Positions 36,803 to 46,409 are shown, counted from the first letter of the stretch. The stretch is DNA of 64,000 nucleotides from Paraburkholderia hospita (GCF_002902965.1 NZ_CP026106.1:1798001-1862000); one strand, 5' to 3'. Notes: generated from the sequence alone by a model not told the origin. Numbers and translations: made by a program.

Positions 36803-37843
36803 TCAGCGTTTTTTTGCGTTGAGTGGGATGACGCCCTTCACGCGCGTCAAGCCTGTAGGTTCTGGGGGAAGATAACCGTAGTCGGCTTCTGCGGAAGCGC
36901 TCGCGGTATCGGTTGAAGCATGCTGCGCAGAGGAAGACGACGGTGCAGACGAACCGTCCTGCTGTTGCGAGGCGGGCTCATCGTGCCGACGCCGATGCCG
37001 CAGCACCGATTCAGCTACACGGTCGACATGCGCGATCGTCACTGCATCGGCCTGTTCGAACGCGGCCAGCGCACGCGCCGCGCGCAGCATCACGAGATCG
37101 GCGCGCATCCCATCGACGCCGGCCGCAATGCACAGCGTGCTGACATGCGCGAGCACGGCATCGTCGAACGACAAACGCGCCAAAGCCGCACGCGCATCGC
37201 GAAGCCTCGAGGCGTGCGCGTCCTGCTGGGCCTCGTATCCCCCGCGAAAGCCACGAGGATCGAGATCGAACGCAAGCCGCGCCTTAACGATCGCCTGACG
37301 TATCTGCGGTTCGTAGCAGTTCTCCAGTTCGACCATCAACCCAAACCGATCCGTCAGTTGCGGACGCAGTTCACCCTCTTCCGGGTTCATCGTGCCGATC
37401 AGCACGAAGCTCGCATCGTGCGTATGCGAAACGCTGTCGCGCTCGACAGTGTTCACACCGCTCGCCGCCGCATCGAGCAGCGCATCGACGAGCCCATCGG
37501 GCAACAGGTTCACTTCATCGACATACAGCACGCCGCGATGCGCCTTCGCCAGCAGCCCCGGCGAAAAGCGCACCGACGCATCGCGCAACGCCGACTCGAT
37601 ATCGAGCGTGCCGATCAAACGGTCTTCGCTCGCACCGAGCGGCAGCGTGACGAACTGCCCTTCGGGCAACAACTCGGCCAACGCGCGCGCCGCCGTCGAT
37701 TTCGCCGTCCCGCGCGGCCCGCTGACCAGCACGCCGCCAATGCCGGGATCGACGGCGGCCAGCAACAGCGCCTGTTGAAGCGGCGCCTGGCCGATCAACG
37801 CAGAAAACGGAAAGGCCGCCCGCCGCGCGCTGGCTTCGCTCAT
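36803..37843 (-). CDS. AAA+ chelatase subunit (ChlI/BchI-like) for cobalt insertion
   Basis: A 346-residue AAA+ ATPase with Walker A GPRGTAKST (about residues 43-51), Walker B VLYVDEVNLL near residues 107-116, sensor segment LIGTMNPEEGELRPQLTDRF, and a C-terminal lid domain ending in a Ser/Ala/Gln-rich linker. ChlI-like subunits form hexameric motors for class I chelatases. The start overlaps the cobN stop (ATGA), placing it as motor for CobN in place of CobS. Confidence 0.88.
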   Translation of the reverse strand: MSEASARRAAFPFSALIGQAPLQQALLLAAVDPGIGGVLVSGPRGTAKSTAARALAELLPEGQFVTLPLGASEDRLIGTLDIESALRDASVRFSPGLLAKAHRGVLYVDEVNLLPDGLVDALLDAAASGVNTVERDSVSHTHDASFVLIGTMNPEEGELRPQLTDRFGLMVELENCYEPQIRQAIVKARLAFDLDPRGFRGGYEAQQDAHASRLRDARAALARLSFDDAVLAHVSTLCIAAGVDGMRADLVMLRAARALAAFEQADAVTIAHVDRVAESVLRHRRRHDEPASQQQDGSSAPSSSSAQHASTDTASASAEADYGYLPPEPTGLTRVKGVIPLNAKKR

Positions 37844-40800
37844 GATCGTGATCCTTCGATGTGCTGTTCGCTATCCAGCAGATGCTGTTCGACCTGCGCG
37901 CGATACTCGCCCGGTTGTTGCCATAGCCCGCGCTGCATCGCTTCGAGCAGCCGCTCGCAGACGCCATGCAGCGCGTGCGGATTGTGCTTGCGCATGAACT
38001 CGCGCGTATCGGCGTCGTTCAGATACGCATCGGCGACGAGCGCGTATTGATGATCGGCGACCACGCGCGTCGTCGCGTCGTAGCCGTACAGATAATCGAC
38101 AGTTGCCGCGATTTCCGCCGCGCCTTTATATCCGTGACGCTTCACGCCATCCAGCCACTTCGGATTCACCACGCGCGAACGGATCACGCGCGCGATCTCT
38201 TCGTGCAGCGTGCGCACGCGCGGTGTGTCCGGGTTGCTGTGATCGGCGTGATACACATGCGGCTGATTGCCCGCGAGATGCCGCACGGCCGCCGTCATGC
38301 CGCCTTGAAACTGGTAGTAATCGTTCGAGTCGAGCACGTCGTGCTCGCGGTTGTCCTGGTTCTGCAACACCACATCCATCGCGGCGAGCCGCGTGCCGAA
38401 TGCGTGCCGCGCCTCTTCGCCGGCGCTTTTCTGGGTGTACGCATAGCCGCCCCACGACAGATACGCGTTCGCGAGATCGGCATCCGTCTGCCATTGCTGC
38501 GTGTCGATCATCTGCTGCAAACCTGCGCCATAGGCACCCGGACGCGCGCTGAACACGCGAAAGCCCGCACGCCTGCGCGCTTCTTCGGGCGCGACGCCGC
38601 GCGCGATCCACGCATCGCGCTCACGCAGCACGCGCGCGCGGATGGGATTGACGTCTTCGGGCTCGTCGAGTTCGGCAACGGCCTGCACGGCCGCATCGAA
38701 CAGATGCATCACGTTCGCAAATGCATCGCGGAAGAAACCCGACACGCGCAATGTGACATCGATACGCGGACGATCGAACGCGGCAATCGGCATGATTTCG
38801 AAGTCCGTCACGCGATGACTGCCCGGCGCCCACTTTGGCCGCACGCCGATCAGCGCGAGCGCCTGAGCGATATCGTCACCGCCTGTGCGCATCGTCGCCG
38901 TGCCCCACACGGAAAGACCAATCGCGCGCGGATAGTCGCCATGTTCCTGCAAGTGTCGCTCGATCAGCGTCTGTGCGGATTTGAGTCCCAGCGACCACGC
39001 GGCTTGCGTCGGAATGGCGCGGGTATCGACGGAATAGAAGTTGCGGCCCGTAGGCAGCACGTCGGGACGTCCGCGCGACGGCGAGCCGCTCGGGCCGGGC
39101 GGGACGAAGCGCCCTTCGAGTCCGCGCTTCAGGTGCATCAGTTCGTGTGGGCCGCATGCGTCGAGACGCGGCAGGATATCGTCGCGCAATCGTTCGAGCA
39201 CGCGCGCCGCTTGTGGCAGTTCACTTACGGTCGCGATTGCGGCGGGCGTAGCGCCTGGCGACATCCCGCACATATCATCGAGCAAGGACGCCGCGAGCAG
39301 TTCGAGCCTTTCGCGCGTATCGCCGTTATGACGCCACGGCGCGTCGCTGACGTGTTGCAACAGAGCAGGACGCGGGCCGTTCCACTCAGCCGACCAATCC
39401 GCCGACAACGGATCGAACAAATGATCCACACGGAGATCGCGCGCCAGCGCATCGATAATGCCCGCCTTTGCGCCGTGTCCATCGCCAACCGGAAAGCGCC
39501 CAAGCGCGAGCAACGTATCGCGCCGCTGCGTGCCCTCCGGCGATTGCCCGAACGTGTGCAAGCCGTCACGAATCTGCGCTTCCTTCAGCTCGCACAGCCA
39601 TGCATCGACGCGCGTCAACAACGAGTCTTCGGCATCGACATCATTTGGTGCTTCGAGACTCAGCTCTTCGTGCAACCGATGCGTGACGATCGTGTCGAGA
39701 ATAGTCCGGCGCAACAGCTTCGCGCGCCGTGGATCGACCATCAACGCGTCGTAGTATTCGTCGACCTGGCGTTCGAGGTCCTGCAAAGGCCCGTAGTTCT
39801 CCGCGCGCGTGAGCGGCGGCATCAGGTGATCGATGATCACGGCCTGTGTGCGCCGCTTTGCCTGGCTGCCCTCGCCCGGATCGTTGACGATGAACGGATA
39901 CAGATGCGGCAACGGCCCGAGTATCGCATCGGGCCAGCATGCATCGCTCAGCGCCACACTCTTGCCGGGCAGCCATTCGAGATTGCCGTGCTTGCCGACA
40001 TGCACGACGGCATCGATATTGAACTGATGACGCAGCCAGAAATAGAACGCGAGATACGCATGCGGCGGCACCAACTCGGCGTCGTGATAGCTCGCGTAGT
40101 CGTTCTGTTCGCGAGAACGCGGCGGCTGAATGCCGATGAACACATGCCCGCATCGCCAGCCCGCGATCATGAAGCGACCGCGCCGCAAAGTAGGATCTTG
40201 CTCTGGCGCGCCCCACTTCGCATTCAACGCGTCGCGCATGGACTGCGGCAGACGCGCGAAGTGCGTCATGTAGTCGCTCAACGCAAGGCTTTGCAAAGCC
40301 GGCCGCAGATCGCGGACGACGGGATCGTTGGTCACGCCTTGCGTCAAAGCATCCATCAACGCATCGCCGTTCGAAGGCACGTCTTCGATACGATAGCCTT
40401 CGTCGCGCAGCATCGTCAGAATGTTCACCACGGACGCAGGCGTATCGAGTCCGACGCCATTGCCGATGCGCCCTTCGCTCATCGGATAGTTTGCGAGGAT
40501 CAGCGCGAGCTTCTTGTCCGCATTCTCCTTGATCCGCAACCTGCACCAGCGCTCGCTCAACTCCGCGACAAACGCAACGCGTTCGTGATCCGGCTGATAG
40601 CGGACCACGTCCACTTCCGTATGCGGGCAGCGATACGCTAGCCCCTTGAAACTGATCGCGCGCGTGATGATGCGGCCATCCACTTCGGGGAGCGCGACGT
40701 GCATCGCGATGTCGCGCGAATTGAGGCCGTGATTGTCGTTCACCCAGTCTTCGCGATTGCCGCCGCTCAGGATCACCTGCATCACGGGCGCGTCGCCCGC

Positions 40801-41649
40801 CAGCGCGAGCGGCTCGGGATCGTCGATGGCGGAAGCAGCGAATGCCGTCGTGTTCAGCACGAGCGCGATACGATGCTGCGCGGCGAGTTGCTGCACGACA
40901 TCGCGGCTGATCGCGTCTTTCAACGATGTGATCGCGACGGGCAACGGATTCATCCCGCGGGCTTCGAGGGCATCGATCAGCGCATCGAATACGGCCGTAT
41001 TGGCCGCCTGCAAATGCGCCTTGTAGAACAGAATCGCGACCACGGGCGCATCGGGCTTCCACCGCGCCTGCCAGTCGTCGATGGTCGCCACGTCGCGCGC
41101 GGGGTGATACAGCGCAGCAGCAGGCAGCGGACTCGGCGGCGCCGGCTCCTTGCCCCAGCCGAAGCCGCGCCACGCAATGCAGCGCATGAACGATTCGGCG
41201 TTATGCGCGCCGCCCTCGCGCAGATAGCGCCACAACTGATGGCACAGGTCCGCGTCAGCCGTGCTGCGCGCGAGCAGGTTCGGGTCTTCCTGCAAGTCGC
41301 CGGAAAACATCGCGAGCGTCTGCTGCTTGCGCTGCGCCAGCGCGACGACCTGTTCGATCCCATACGGCCAGTACGCCTCGCCGCCCAGATGATCAACGAC
41401 GACGACGCGTGCATGCTGCAACACATCGTCGAGATAGAAGTCCACCGAAGCCGGCTGCCGCAGATACGTGACATTCGCCAGGCGCACGCTCGGAAAACCG
41501 TCGCCCAGACGCGGCACGACGCTCGCGAGCAGCGACAGCGTCGTGTCGGCGGAACTGAGAATCACGATATCGGCGGGCTTCTGGTCGATACGGATGACGC
41601 CCTTCGTATCGTCGACGAAGCCGCCGGGGACGGTGCGCAGCAGATGCAT
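37840..41649 (-). CDS. cobN: cobaltochelatase large subunit
   Basis: A 1269-residue protein of the CobN/BchH family, the usual length. It begins MHLLRTVPGGFVDDTKGVI, and family segments such as VVHVGKHGNLEWLPGKSVAL and VWGTATMRTGGDDIAQALAL are evident. It binds hydrogenobyrinic acid a,c-diamide and inserts Co2+ in the late-cobalt (aerobic) route, powered by the ChlI/ChlD-like partners encoded just downstream. It begins nine bases after the cobW stop. Confidence 0.95.
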   Translation of the reverse strand: MHLLRTVPGGFVDDTKGVIRIDQKPADIVILSSADTTLSLLASVVPRLGDGFPSVRLANVTYLRQPASVDFYLDDVLQHARVVVVDHLGGEAYWPYGIEQVVALAQRKQQTLAMFSGDLQEDPNLLARSTADADLCHQLWRYLREGGAHNAESFMRCIAWRGFGWGKEPAPPSPLPAAALYHPARDVATIDDWQARWKPDAPVVAILFYKAHLQAANTAVFDALIDALEARGMNPLPVAITSLKDAISRDVVQQLAAQHRIALVLNTTAFAASAIDDPEPLALAGDAPVMQVILSGGNREDWVNDNHGLNSRDIAMHVALPEVDGRIITRAISFKGLAYRCPHTEVDVVRYQPDHERVAFVAELSERWCRLRIKENADKKLALILANYPMSEGRIGNGVGLDTPASVVNILTMLRDEGYRIEDVPSNGDALMDALTQGVTNDPVVRDLRPALQSLALSDYMTHFARLPQSMRDALNAKWGAPEQDPTLRRGRFMIAGWRCGHVFIGIQPPRSREQNDYASYHDAELVPPHAYLAFYFWLRHQFNIDAVVHVGKHGNLEWLPGKSVALSDACWPDAILGPLPHLYPFIVNDPGEGSQAKRRTQAVIIDHLMPPLTRAENYGPLQDLERQVDEYYDALMVDPRRAKLLRRTILDTIVTHRLHEELSLEAPNDVDAEDSLLTRVDAWLCELKEAQIRDGLHTFGQSPEGTQRRDTLLALGRFPVGDGHGAKAGIIDALARDLRVDHLFDPLSADWSAEWNGPRPALLQHVSDAPWRHNGDTRERLELLAASLLDDMCGMSPGATPAAIATVSELPQAARVLERLRDDILPRLDACGPHELMHLKRGLEGRFVPPGPSGSPSRGRPDVLPTGRNFYSVDTRAIPTQAAWSLGLKSAQTLIERHLQEHGDYPRAIGLSVWGTATMRTGGDDIAQALALIGVRPKWAPGSHRVTDFEIMPIAAFDRPRIDVTLRVSGFFRDAFANVMHLFDAAVQAVAELDEPEDVNPIRARVLRERDAWIARGVAPEEARRRAGFRVFSARPGAYGAGLQQMIDTQQWQTDADLANAYLSWGGYAYTQKSAGEEARHAFGTRLAAMDVVLQNQDNREHDVLDSNDYYQFQGGMTAAVRHLAGNQPHVYHADHSNPDTPRVRTLHEEIARVIRSRVVNPKWLDGVKRHGYKGAAEIAATVDYLYGYDATTRVVADHQYALVADAYLNDADTREFMRKHNPHALHGVCERLLEAMQRGLWQQPGEYRAQVEQHLLDSEQHIEGSRS

Positions 41650-41658
41650 CGCAGTGCC

Positions 41659-42756
41659 TTAGACCTGTTGTTCCTGAGCGCTCAGCGCTTCGTCGAGCGC
41701 GCGTTGCAGCACAGGCTGATCGAGGTCTTCGCCGATCAGCACGAAGCGGCTCAGCGACGACGCATCGAGTTCGCCCGCCTGCCAGCGCCGGTCGAAATAG
41801 CTGTCGAAGCGCCGGCCCACGCCTTGAATCACAAGACGCATCGGCGCGCCCTGCAAGGCGGCAAAGCCTTTCACGCGATAGATCGTGTGGCCTTCGACGA
41901 CCCGCTGCAACGCCGCGATCATCGCCTCGCGCGACGGCGCACGCGCCGACACAACGACGGAGTCGAATTCATCGTGATGATGATCGGCATGTTCGGGATC
42001 ATCCGCGGAGCCGTGATGGTCGTGACGCAGATGAATCGTTTCTTCCGAAGCGGATTCAAGCCCGAGCAACGCGTGCAGATCGAGCTGCCCCATGTGCGCG
42101 CGCACCACCTTGACCTGCGGCGGAATCTCTCCGCGAATGACGGCTTCGACGCTCGTCTGCTGCGCTTCGTCGAGCAGATCGGTCTTGTTGAGGATCACGA
42201 GATCCGCTGCCGACAACTGGTCTTCGAACAGCTCATGCAGCGGCGATTCGTGATCGAGATTCGGATCGGCCTTGCGCAACTGATCGACGGCAACGGGGTC
42301 TTCGGCGAACTGACCGCTCGCGACGGCCGGACCATCGACCACCGTCACGACGGCATCGACGGTGAAGCTGTTCTTGATCGACGGCCAGTTGAACGCCTGC
42401 ACGAGCGGCTTCGGCAACGCGAGGCCCGACGTTTCGATCAGCACGTGGTCGATCTGGCCGCGCCGCTCCACGAGCTGTTCCATCACGGGGAAGAATTCTT
42501 CCTGCACGGTGCAGCACAGGCAGCCGTTGGCAAGCTCGTACAACTGGCCTTCCGTCTCGTTGCCGTTTTCATCGCAACCGATGCCGCAGCCCTTGAGAAT
42601 CTCGCCGTCGATGCCAAGCTCGCCGAACTCGTTGACGATCACCGCGATGCGCAAGCCGCCCGCATGCTGAAGAATGTGACGCATCAACGTCGTTTTGCCG
42701 CTGCCGAGAAAACCCGTGACGATCGTCACCGGAATCTTGCGCATCTGTGTCTGCAT
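41659..42756 (-). CDS. cobW: CobW-type metallochaperone GTPase
   Basis: A 365-residue G3E GTPase. I start at MQTQMRKIPVTIVTGF, which has GGAG five bases upstream; the longer frame runs into the riboswitch. P-loop GFLGSGKTT near residue 15, the metal-binding Cys motif NGCLCC near residue 80, and the NKTD guanine motif near residue 190. A His/Asp-rich stretch (HLRHDHHG, then HADHHHDEF) around residues 245-265 is a likely metal-buffering loop. It is thought to deliver cobalt to CobN. First gene of the riboswitch-controlled cobW-cobN-chlI-chlD unit. Confidence 0.92.
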   Translation of the reverse strand: MQTQMRKIPVTIVTGFLGSGKTTLMRHILQHAGGLRIAVIVNEFGELGIDGEILKGCGIGCDENGNETEGQLYELANGCLCCTVQEEFFPVMEQLVERRGQIDHVLIETSGLALPKPLVQAFNWPSIKNSFTVDAVVTVVDGPAVASGQFAEDPVAVDQLRKADPNLDHESPLHELFEDQLSAADLVILNKTDLLDEAQQTSVEAVIRGEIPPQVKVVRAHMGQLDLHALLGLESASEETIHLRHDHHGSADDPEHADHHHDEFDSVVVSARAPSREAMIAALQRVVEGHTIYRVKGFAALQGAPMRLVIQGVGRRFDSYFDRRWQAGELDASSLSRFVLIGEDLDQPVLQRALDEALSAQEQQV

Positions 42757-42963
42757 GGTGGCTCCGTAGCTCGAAATGCGTTCGAGTGACCTCGAAGTCG
42801 CGCGCCGTCCGTACGGCAAGCGATGCAAGGTCATAAGTGATACACGGGGACGAAAACGGCGCCGCATGGGCTTCGCAGCCCGATCGATCCGGGCGCGAAA
42901 CCGCGCTGCGACGCATGAGGAACAGTGAACGCAGTGCCGCATCCCCGCAGCATGGCGTCGTTT

Positions 42964-43206
42964 TCTCGGGCCGGTATCCGGGCTGATGAAAGCGCCGCCT
43001 CTCCTTCCCGCGCGAGCGTTTTCGCGCAGTGGATTGTCTGCATGGGCCGCTATTGGACGCACATGCAGCGAGGCCGGCTCTGCATCGTCTACGCGATGCC
43101 TTCACCTACCGTTGCGGGGAGCAGCATAGTTTGGCCGGCGCCTGTGCGCACAGCCTGCTATTTCCCGTTTAACTGCGCGCGCAGAGAGCGCGCGCGAGCA
43201 CCAGAG
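42964..43206 (-). promoter_or_regulatory. cobalamin riboswitch upstream of cobW-cobN
   Basis: Read on the minus strand the blocks are CTGGTGCTCGCG, GTTAAACGGGAA, CTGCTCCCCGCAACGGT, CCACTGCGCG, CGCGGGAAGG and AGCCCGGATACCGGCC, all in the canonical order. About 200 further bases lead to the cobW start and contain GC-rich complementary segments that could form the expression platform. There is no insertion like that in the cobG riboswitch. Confidence 0.93.
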
Positions 43207-43249
43207 TGCGTGCGAGTTTAGGCCCGCCGGCAGGTAGCGTCAAGGAGAG

Positions 43250-43281
43250 ACGACGGCATGAGGCGTGCCTCATGCCGTCGT
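43250..43281 (-). terminator. hairpin terminator after the 193-residue gene
   Basis: A 15-bp perfect stem (43250-43264 with 43267-43281) and a very tight loop. On the minus strand it is followed by CTCTCCTTG. It separates the 43366-43947 gene from the cobW riboswitch, which begins 44 bases further on. Confidence 0.6.
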
Positions 43282-43365
43282 TCATTGCGTGGGGTTCGCT
43301 AAAGGGGAAGTCCACCGGCTGCCGCCCTGCGACGGCCGTGGACATGCGTAACTCAGTGCACAGCG

Positions 43366-43947
43366 TCAGTGCACAGCGCCTTGCGGCGTGACTTCGATAG
43401 CCGTCGCCGAGACGAAAACCGCGTGGATCGTGTCGCCGACGTGCAGGTCCTTCAGGTCGAAATCCGGCGTGACCCTGATGATCTGCGTCTCGTAGACACC
43501 GCGCAGCGTGAGCAGGCGTTTGGCGGGATCGATCTTCTGCACGGTGGACAGCGTTTCGACCTGATGCACCGAATCCCGGCCGTCCGGACCTTTCAGGGTC
43601 ACCTGAGCATCGACGCGCTCACGGATGCCCTTGCCGGCGGGGTCCACCTTTTCGGCCTGCACGAGCAGTGCATTCTTGTACAGCACATCGACCTTATCGC
43701 CCACGCGCAGCTTGTCGAACCCGGCCATTTTTCCATCCACCTGCATCGTGACCTCGATGCCGTCTTCGCCCTTCAGCGTGACCGTGCGAGCACCGGCGTC
43801 GATCGCGATGATGCGCGCCTTCAGGTGGATGGGCGGCGCAGCTTCCACGAGGCTATCCGCAGCCTTTGCGAGCGAGTCCGCTGCCTGCACCGAGGTCGCC
43901 GCCAGCGCGGCTGCCAGCATGACCGACGCGATCGTTGCCAATTTCAT
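43366..43947 (-). CDS. periplasmic protein with two tandem small beta domains, unknown function
   Basis: A 193-residue protein with signal peptide MKLATIASVMLAAALAATSV (cleavage after QAA, about residue 22). Two similar units follow, about residues 45-100 and 130-190. Each has the pattern ARIIAIDAGARTVTLKGEDG / STVQKIDPAKRLLTLRGVYE, then LRVGDKVDVLY / LHVGDTIHAVF. This looks like a duplicated five-stranded OB- or CusF-like barrel, but no Met/Trp copper ligands are evident. It has its own terminator and an AT-rich leader. Its place between two B12 riboswitches may be coincidental. Confidence 0.7.
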   Translation of the reverse strand: MKLATIASVMLAAALAATSVQAADSLAKAADSLVEAAPPIHLKARIIAIDAGARTVTLKGEDGIEVTMQVDGKMAGFDKLRVGDKVDVLYKNALLVQAEKVDPAGKGIRERVDAQVTLKGPDGRDSVHQVETLSTVQKIDPAKRLLTLRGVYETQIIRVTPDFDLKDLHVGDTIHAVFVSATAIEVTPQGAVH

Positions 43948-44077
43948 TTTAATGTTATCCCTAAAGGTTAATCTGCCTGTTCACGGGCAGACGCAGTCGA
44001 AAAGGCGGCGACCCGCACCACCAATCCGAATTGAGGTGAAATTTTGTTAGTTATCCGATATTTAACACCGGAAAAAA

Positions 44078-44105
44078 CTGACGTCTCACTTCCGGCCACT
44101 ATAAA
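44078..44105 (+). promoter_or_regulatory. candidate sigma70 promoter for the cobA unit
   Basis: CTGACG (44078-44083) and TATAAA (44100-44105) are spaced by 16 bases in an AT-rich stretch. They lie about 140 bases upstream of the riboswitch and on its strand. Only the sequence match supports it. Confidence 0.4.
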
Positions 44106-44247
44106 TGACCACCCTTGGGCTTTACCACCAATACTGCTTGAAAACAGTTTTCGAATTTGTCGAAACACGGCGAGAACCACCATCGGGCAGGCACGCCGGA
44201 AAACCCCGCGCCGCCCGCCCTCAGGGGCCGGTGTGCTATCGTATTGG

Positions 44248-44498
44248 CGCATCTGGTGCCCCGCCGGCTCGACGGCTGGCGGGGTTAAACGGGAAACAGG
44301 GAAGCGTCTTCACATCGCGCTCGCAAAACGAGCGAACCACGCGAAACATGAAGCCGCCTGGCCTGTGCTGTCCCCGCAACGGTCACGCGGCGAGCGGAAT
44401 GAAGCATGTTCCGCGCAGTGCGTTCAAGGCCACTGCCTGCAACCCGCAGGTGGGAAGGCGAACGCGATGAGCCGTCAGCCCGGATACCGGCCAGGTGC
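44248..44498 (+). promoter_or_regulatory. cobalamin riboswitch upstream of cobA
   Basis: Blocks in order: CTGGTGCCCCGCC, GGTTAAACGGGAAACAGGG, an enlarged peripheral stem-loop around GCTCGCAAAACGAGC, then CTGTCCCCGCAACGGT, CCACTGCC, GTGGGAAGGC, GCGATGAGCCGTCAGCC and CGGATACCGGCCAG. About 160 bases separate it from the cobA start. It should control the cobA-cobE-cobO-cobB-bluB unit. Confidence 0.93.
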
Positions 44499-44656
44499 AA
44501 GGGGGCGAGAACCTGATCGCCATTCGCTGGAACCGCGGGAAACGGATACCAGCGCCCACGCGCGGCGCCGGCTCAAGCAGCCGTCGCGCGTCACACGCAA
44601 CATCGCATGACCTGTCACACACAAGCGCCCGCCCGTGCAGCGGCGCTCTCCTTGCC

Positions 44657-45394
44657 ATGAGCCGCGCCTGGCTGATCGGCGCCGGCCCCGGCGACGTCGA
44701 ACTGCTGACGCTCAAAGCCGCGCGCACGCTCGCGCTGGCCGACGTCGTGCTGGTCGACGATCTCGTCAATCCCGAGGTCTTGCAATTCGCGCGCGACGAC
44801 GCGCAGATCGTCCACGTCGGCAAGCGCGGCGGGCAGCAATCCACACCGCAACCCGAAATCGTCGCGATGATGCTCGATCATCTGCGCGCGGGCCGCAGCG
44901 TCGCGCGGCTCAAAGGCGGCGACCCGTTCGTGTTCGGCCGCGGCGGCGAAGAGCAACAGGCGTTGCAGGCCGCGGGCATTCACGTCGAAATCATCAGCGG
45001 AATCACGGCGGGCATCGCCGCGCCCGCTGCGATCGGCATTCCCGTCACACATCGCGATCACGCGCAGGGCGTGATCTTCGTCACCGGCCACGGCGCGGGC
45101 GAGCATGAAGCGGACTGGCGCGCGCTCGCCGCCACGCACATGACGCTCGTCATTTACATGGGCATGCGGCGGCTCAACGAAATCGTCGACGCGCTGCTGC
45201 GCGCCGACATGCCGCCGGACACACCTTGCGCCGCGATCGAATCGGCCACGCGCCCCGAGCAGCGCCATGTCCGCGCGACGTTGAGCGAGTTCGTGCAACG
45301 CGTCGCGCAAGCGCAGCTCGGTTCGCCGTCGATTGTCGTGATCGGCGGCGTCGCATCGCTGGCTGCGCCCGTCGATGCCATGCTCAAGCCATGA
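44657..45394 (+). CDS. cobA: uroporphyrinogen-III C-methyltransferase
   Basis: A 245-residue tetrapyrrole methylase with AWLIGAGPGDVELLTLKAAR at the N-terminus, VARLKGGDPFVFGRGGEEQQ near residues 80-99 and PVTHRD near 130. I start at ATG 44657; the upstream open frame is riboswitch. It makes precorrin-2 from uroporphyrinogen III, the branch point to B12 and siroheme. It is the stand-alone form rather than a CysG fusion, and overlaps cobE by ATGA. Confidence 0.94.
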   Translation: MSRAWLIGAGPGDVELLTLKAARTLALADVVLVDDLVNPEVLQFARDDAQIVHVGKRGGQQSTPQPEIVAMMLDHLRAGRSVARLKGGDPFVFGRGGEEQQALQAAGIHVEIISGITAGIAAPAAIGIPVTHRDHAQGVIFVTGHGAGEHEADWRALAATHMTLVIYMGMRRLNEIVDALLRADMPPDTPCAAIESATRPEQRHVRATLSEFVQRVAQAQLGSPSIVVIGGVASLAAPVDAMLKP

Positions 45395-45810
45395 CGGCGC
45401 TGATCGCGGGCATCGGTTGCCGGCGCGGCGTATCGGCCGAACAGATCGAAGCCGCCGTGCGCGACGCGCTTGGTGGCGCGCTGCCGTTTTCGGCACTGAT
45501 CGCGGTTGCGTCGATCGATACGAAAGCCGATGAGCCGGGACTCGTCGTATTCTGCGCACGGCATGCGCTGCCGCTGCGAACCTTCACGCGCGCAGCGATC
45601 GCCGCGCTCGATACACCGATCGACACATCGCCGCACGTGCGCGCGCATCTCGGCATCGACGGCGTTTGCGAGCCGTGCGCGCTGCTCGCGGCGCAAGGCG
45701 GCGAACTGCTAGTGCGCAAACAGGCGCGAGACGGCGTTACCGTCGCCATCGCGTGCGCTGCCGCACACCCTCATTCCACCGACACAACCAGAATCAAGGA
45801 ACATCGATGA
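45391..45810 (+). CDS. cobE: CobE / CbiG C-terminal domain protein
   Basis: A 139-residue protein equal to a single CbiG-C domain: ALIAGIGCRRGVSAEQIEAA at residues 3-22, VASIDTKADEPGLVVFCA near residues 43-60, and LPLRTFTRAAIAALD. This is the pattern the CbiG/CobJ fusion lacks. CobE is needed for efficient aerobic cobalamin synthesis, but its exact chemistry is unsettled. Start and stop overlap cobA and cobO, both by ATGA. Confidence 0.88.
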   Translation: MTALIAGIGCRRGVSAEQIEAAVRDALGGALPFSALIAVASIDTKADEPGLVVFCARHALPLRTFTRAAIAALDTPIDTSPHVRAHLGIDGVCEPCALLAAQGGELLVRKQARDGVTVAIACAAAHPHSTDTTRIKEHR

Positions 45811-46409
45811 AGACCGATCCCGAATCGCATGCACGCATGACGCAGCGCCGCCGCGAAGGCCACGAGAAGAAGCAGGCGCAGGCCAACGTCGAAAAGGGGC
45901 TGCTGATCGTCAACACGGGCACGGGCAAGGGCAAGTCGACGGCGGCGTTCGGCATGGCCGTGCGCGTGCTCGGCCACGGCATGAAACTCGGCGTCGTGCA
46001 GTTCATCAAGGGCGCGCTGCATACGTCCGAGCGTGATTTTCTCGGCGCGCAGGCGAATTGCGATTTCGTCACGATGGGCGACGGCTACACCTGGAACACG
46101 CAGGACCGCGAGGCCGACATGGCGACGGCGCGCAAGGGCTGGAACGAGGCACGCCGCATGATCGAAAGCGGCGAATACCAGATGGTGATTCTCGACGAGT
46201 TGAATACCGTGCTGAAGTACGAATATCTTCCGCTCGAAGAAGTGCTCAATGTGGTGAACGCGCGGCCTGAGATGCTGCACGTCGTCATCACGGGCCGCCA
46301 CGCGCCCGACGCGCTGATCGACGCCGCCGATCTCGTCACCGAGATGCGCATCGTCAAGCATCCGTACCGCGAGCAGCATGTGAAAGCGCAACGCGGCGTG
46401 GAGTTCTGA
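45807..46409 (+). CDS. cobO: cob(I)yrinic acid a,c-diamide adenosyltransferase
   Basis: A 200-residue CobO/BtuR protein. AGGA precedes the ATG at 45807. P-loop GTGKGKSTAAFGMAVR at about residues 38-53, the FIKG segment, MGDGYTWNTQDREAD near residue 91 and ILDELNTVLKY near 130. It transfers the adenosyl group of ATP to the corrinoid cobalt. Between cobE and cobB in the riboswitch-controlled unit. Confidence 0.94.
   Translation: MKTDPESHARMTQRRREGHEKKQAQANVEKGLLIVNTGTGKGKSTAAFGMAVRVLGHGMKLGVVQFIKGALHTSERDFLGAQANCDFVTMGDGYTWNTQDREADMATARKGWNEARRMIESGEYQMVILDELNTVLKYEYLPLEEVLNVVNARPEMLHVVITGRHAPDALIDAADLVTEMRIVKHPYREQHVKAQRGVEF

Noticed and set aside
37966..40641. 891-codon plus-strand ORF opposite cobN
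   Set aside because: It is the antisense frame of a high-GC gene; the cobN protein on the other strand has clear family motifs throughout.
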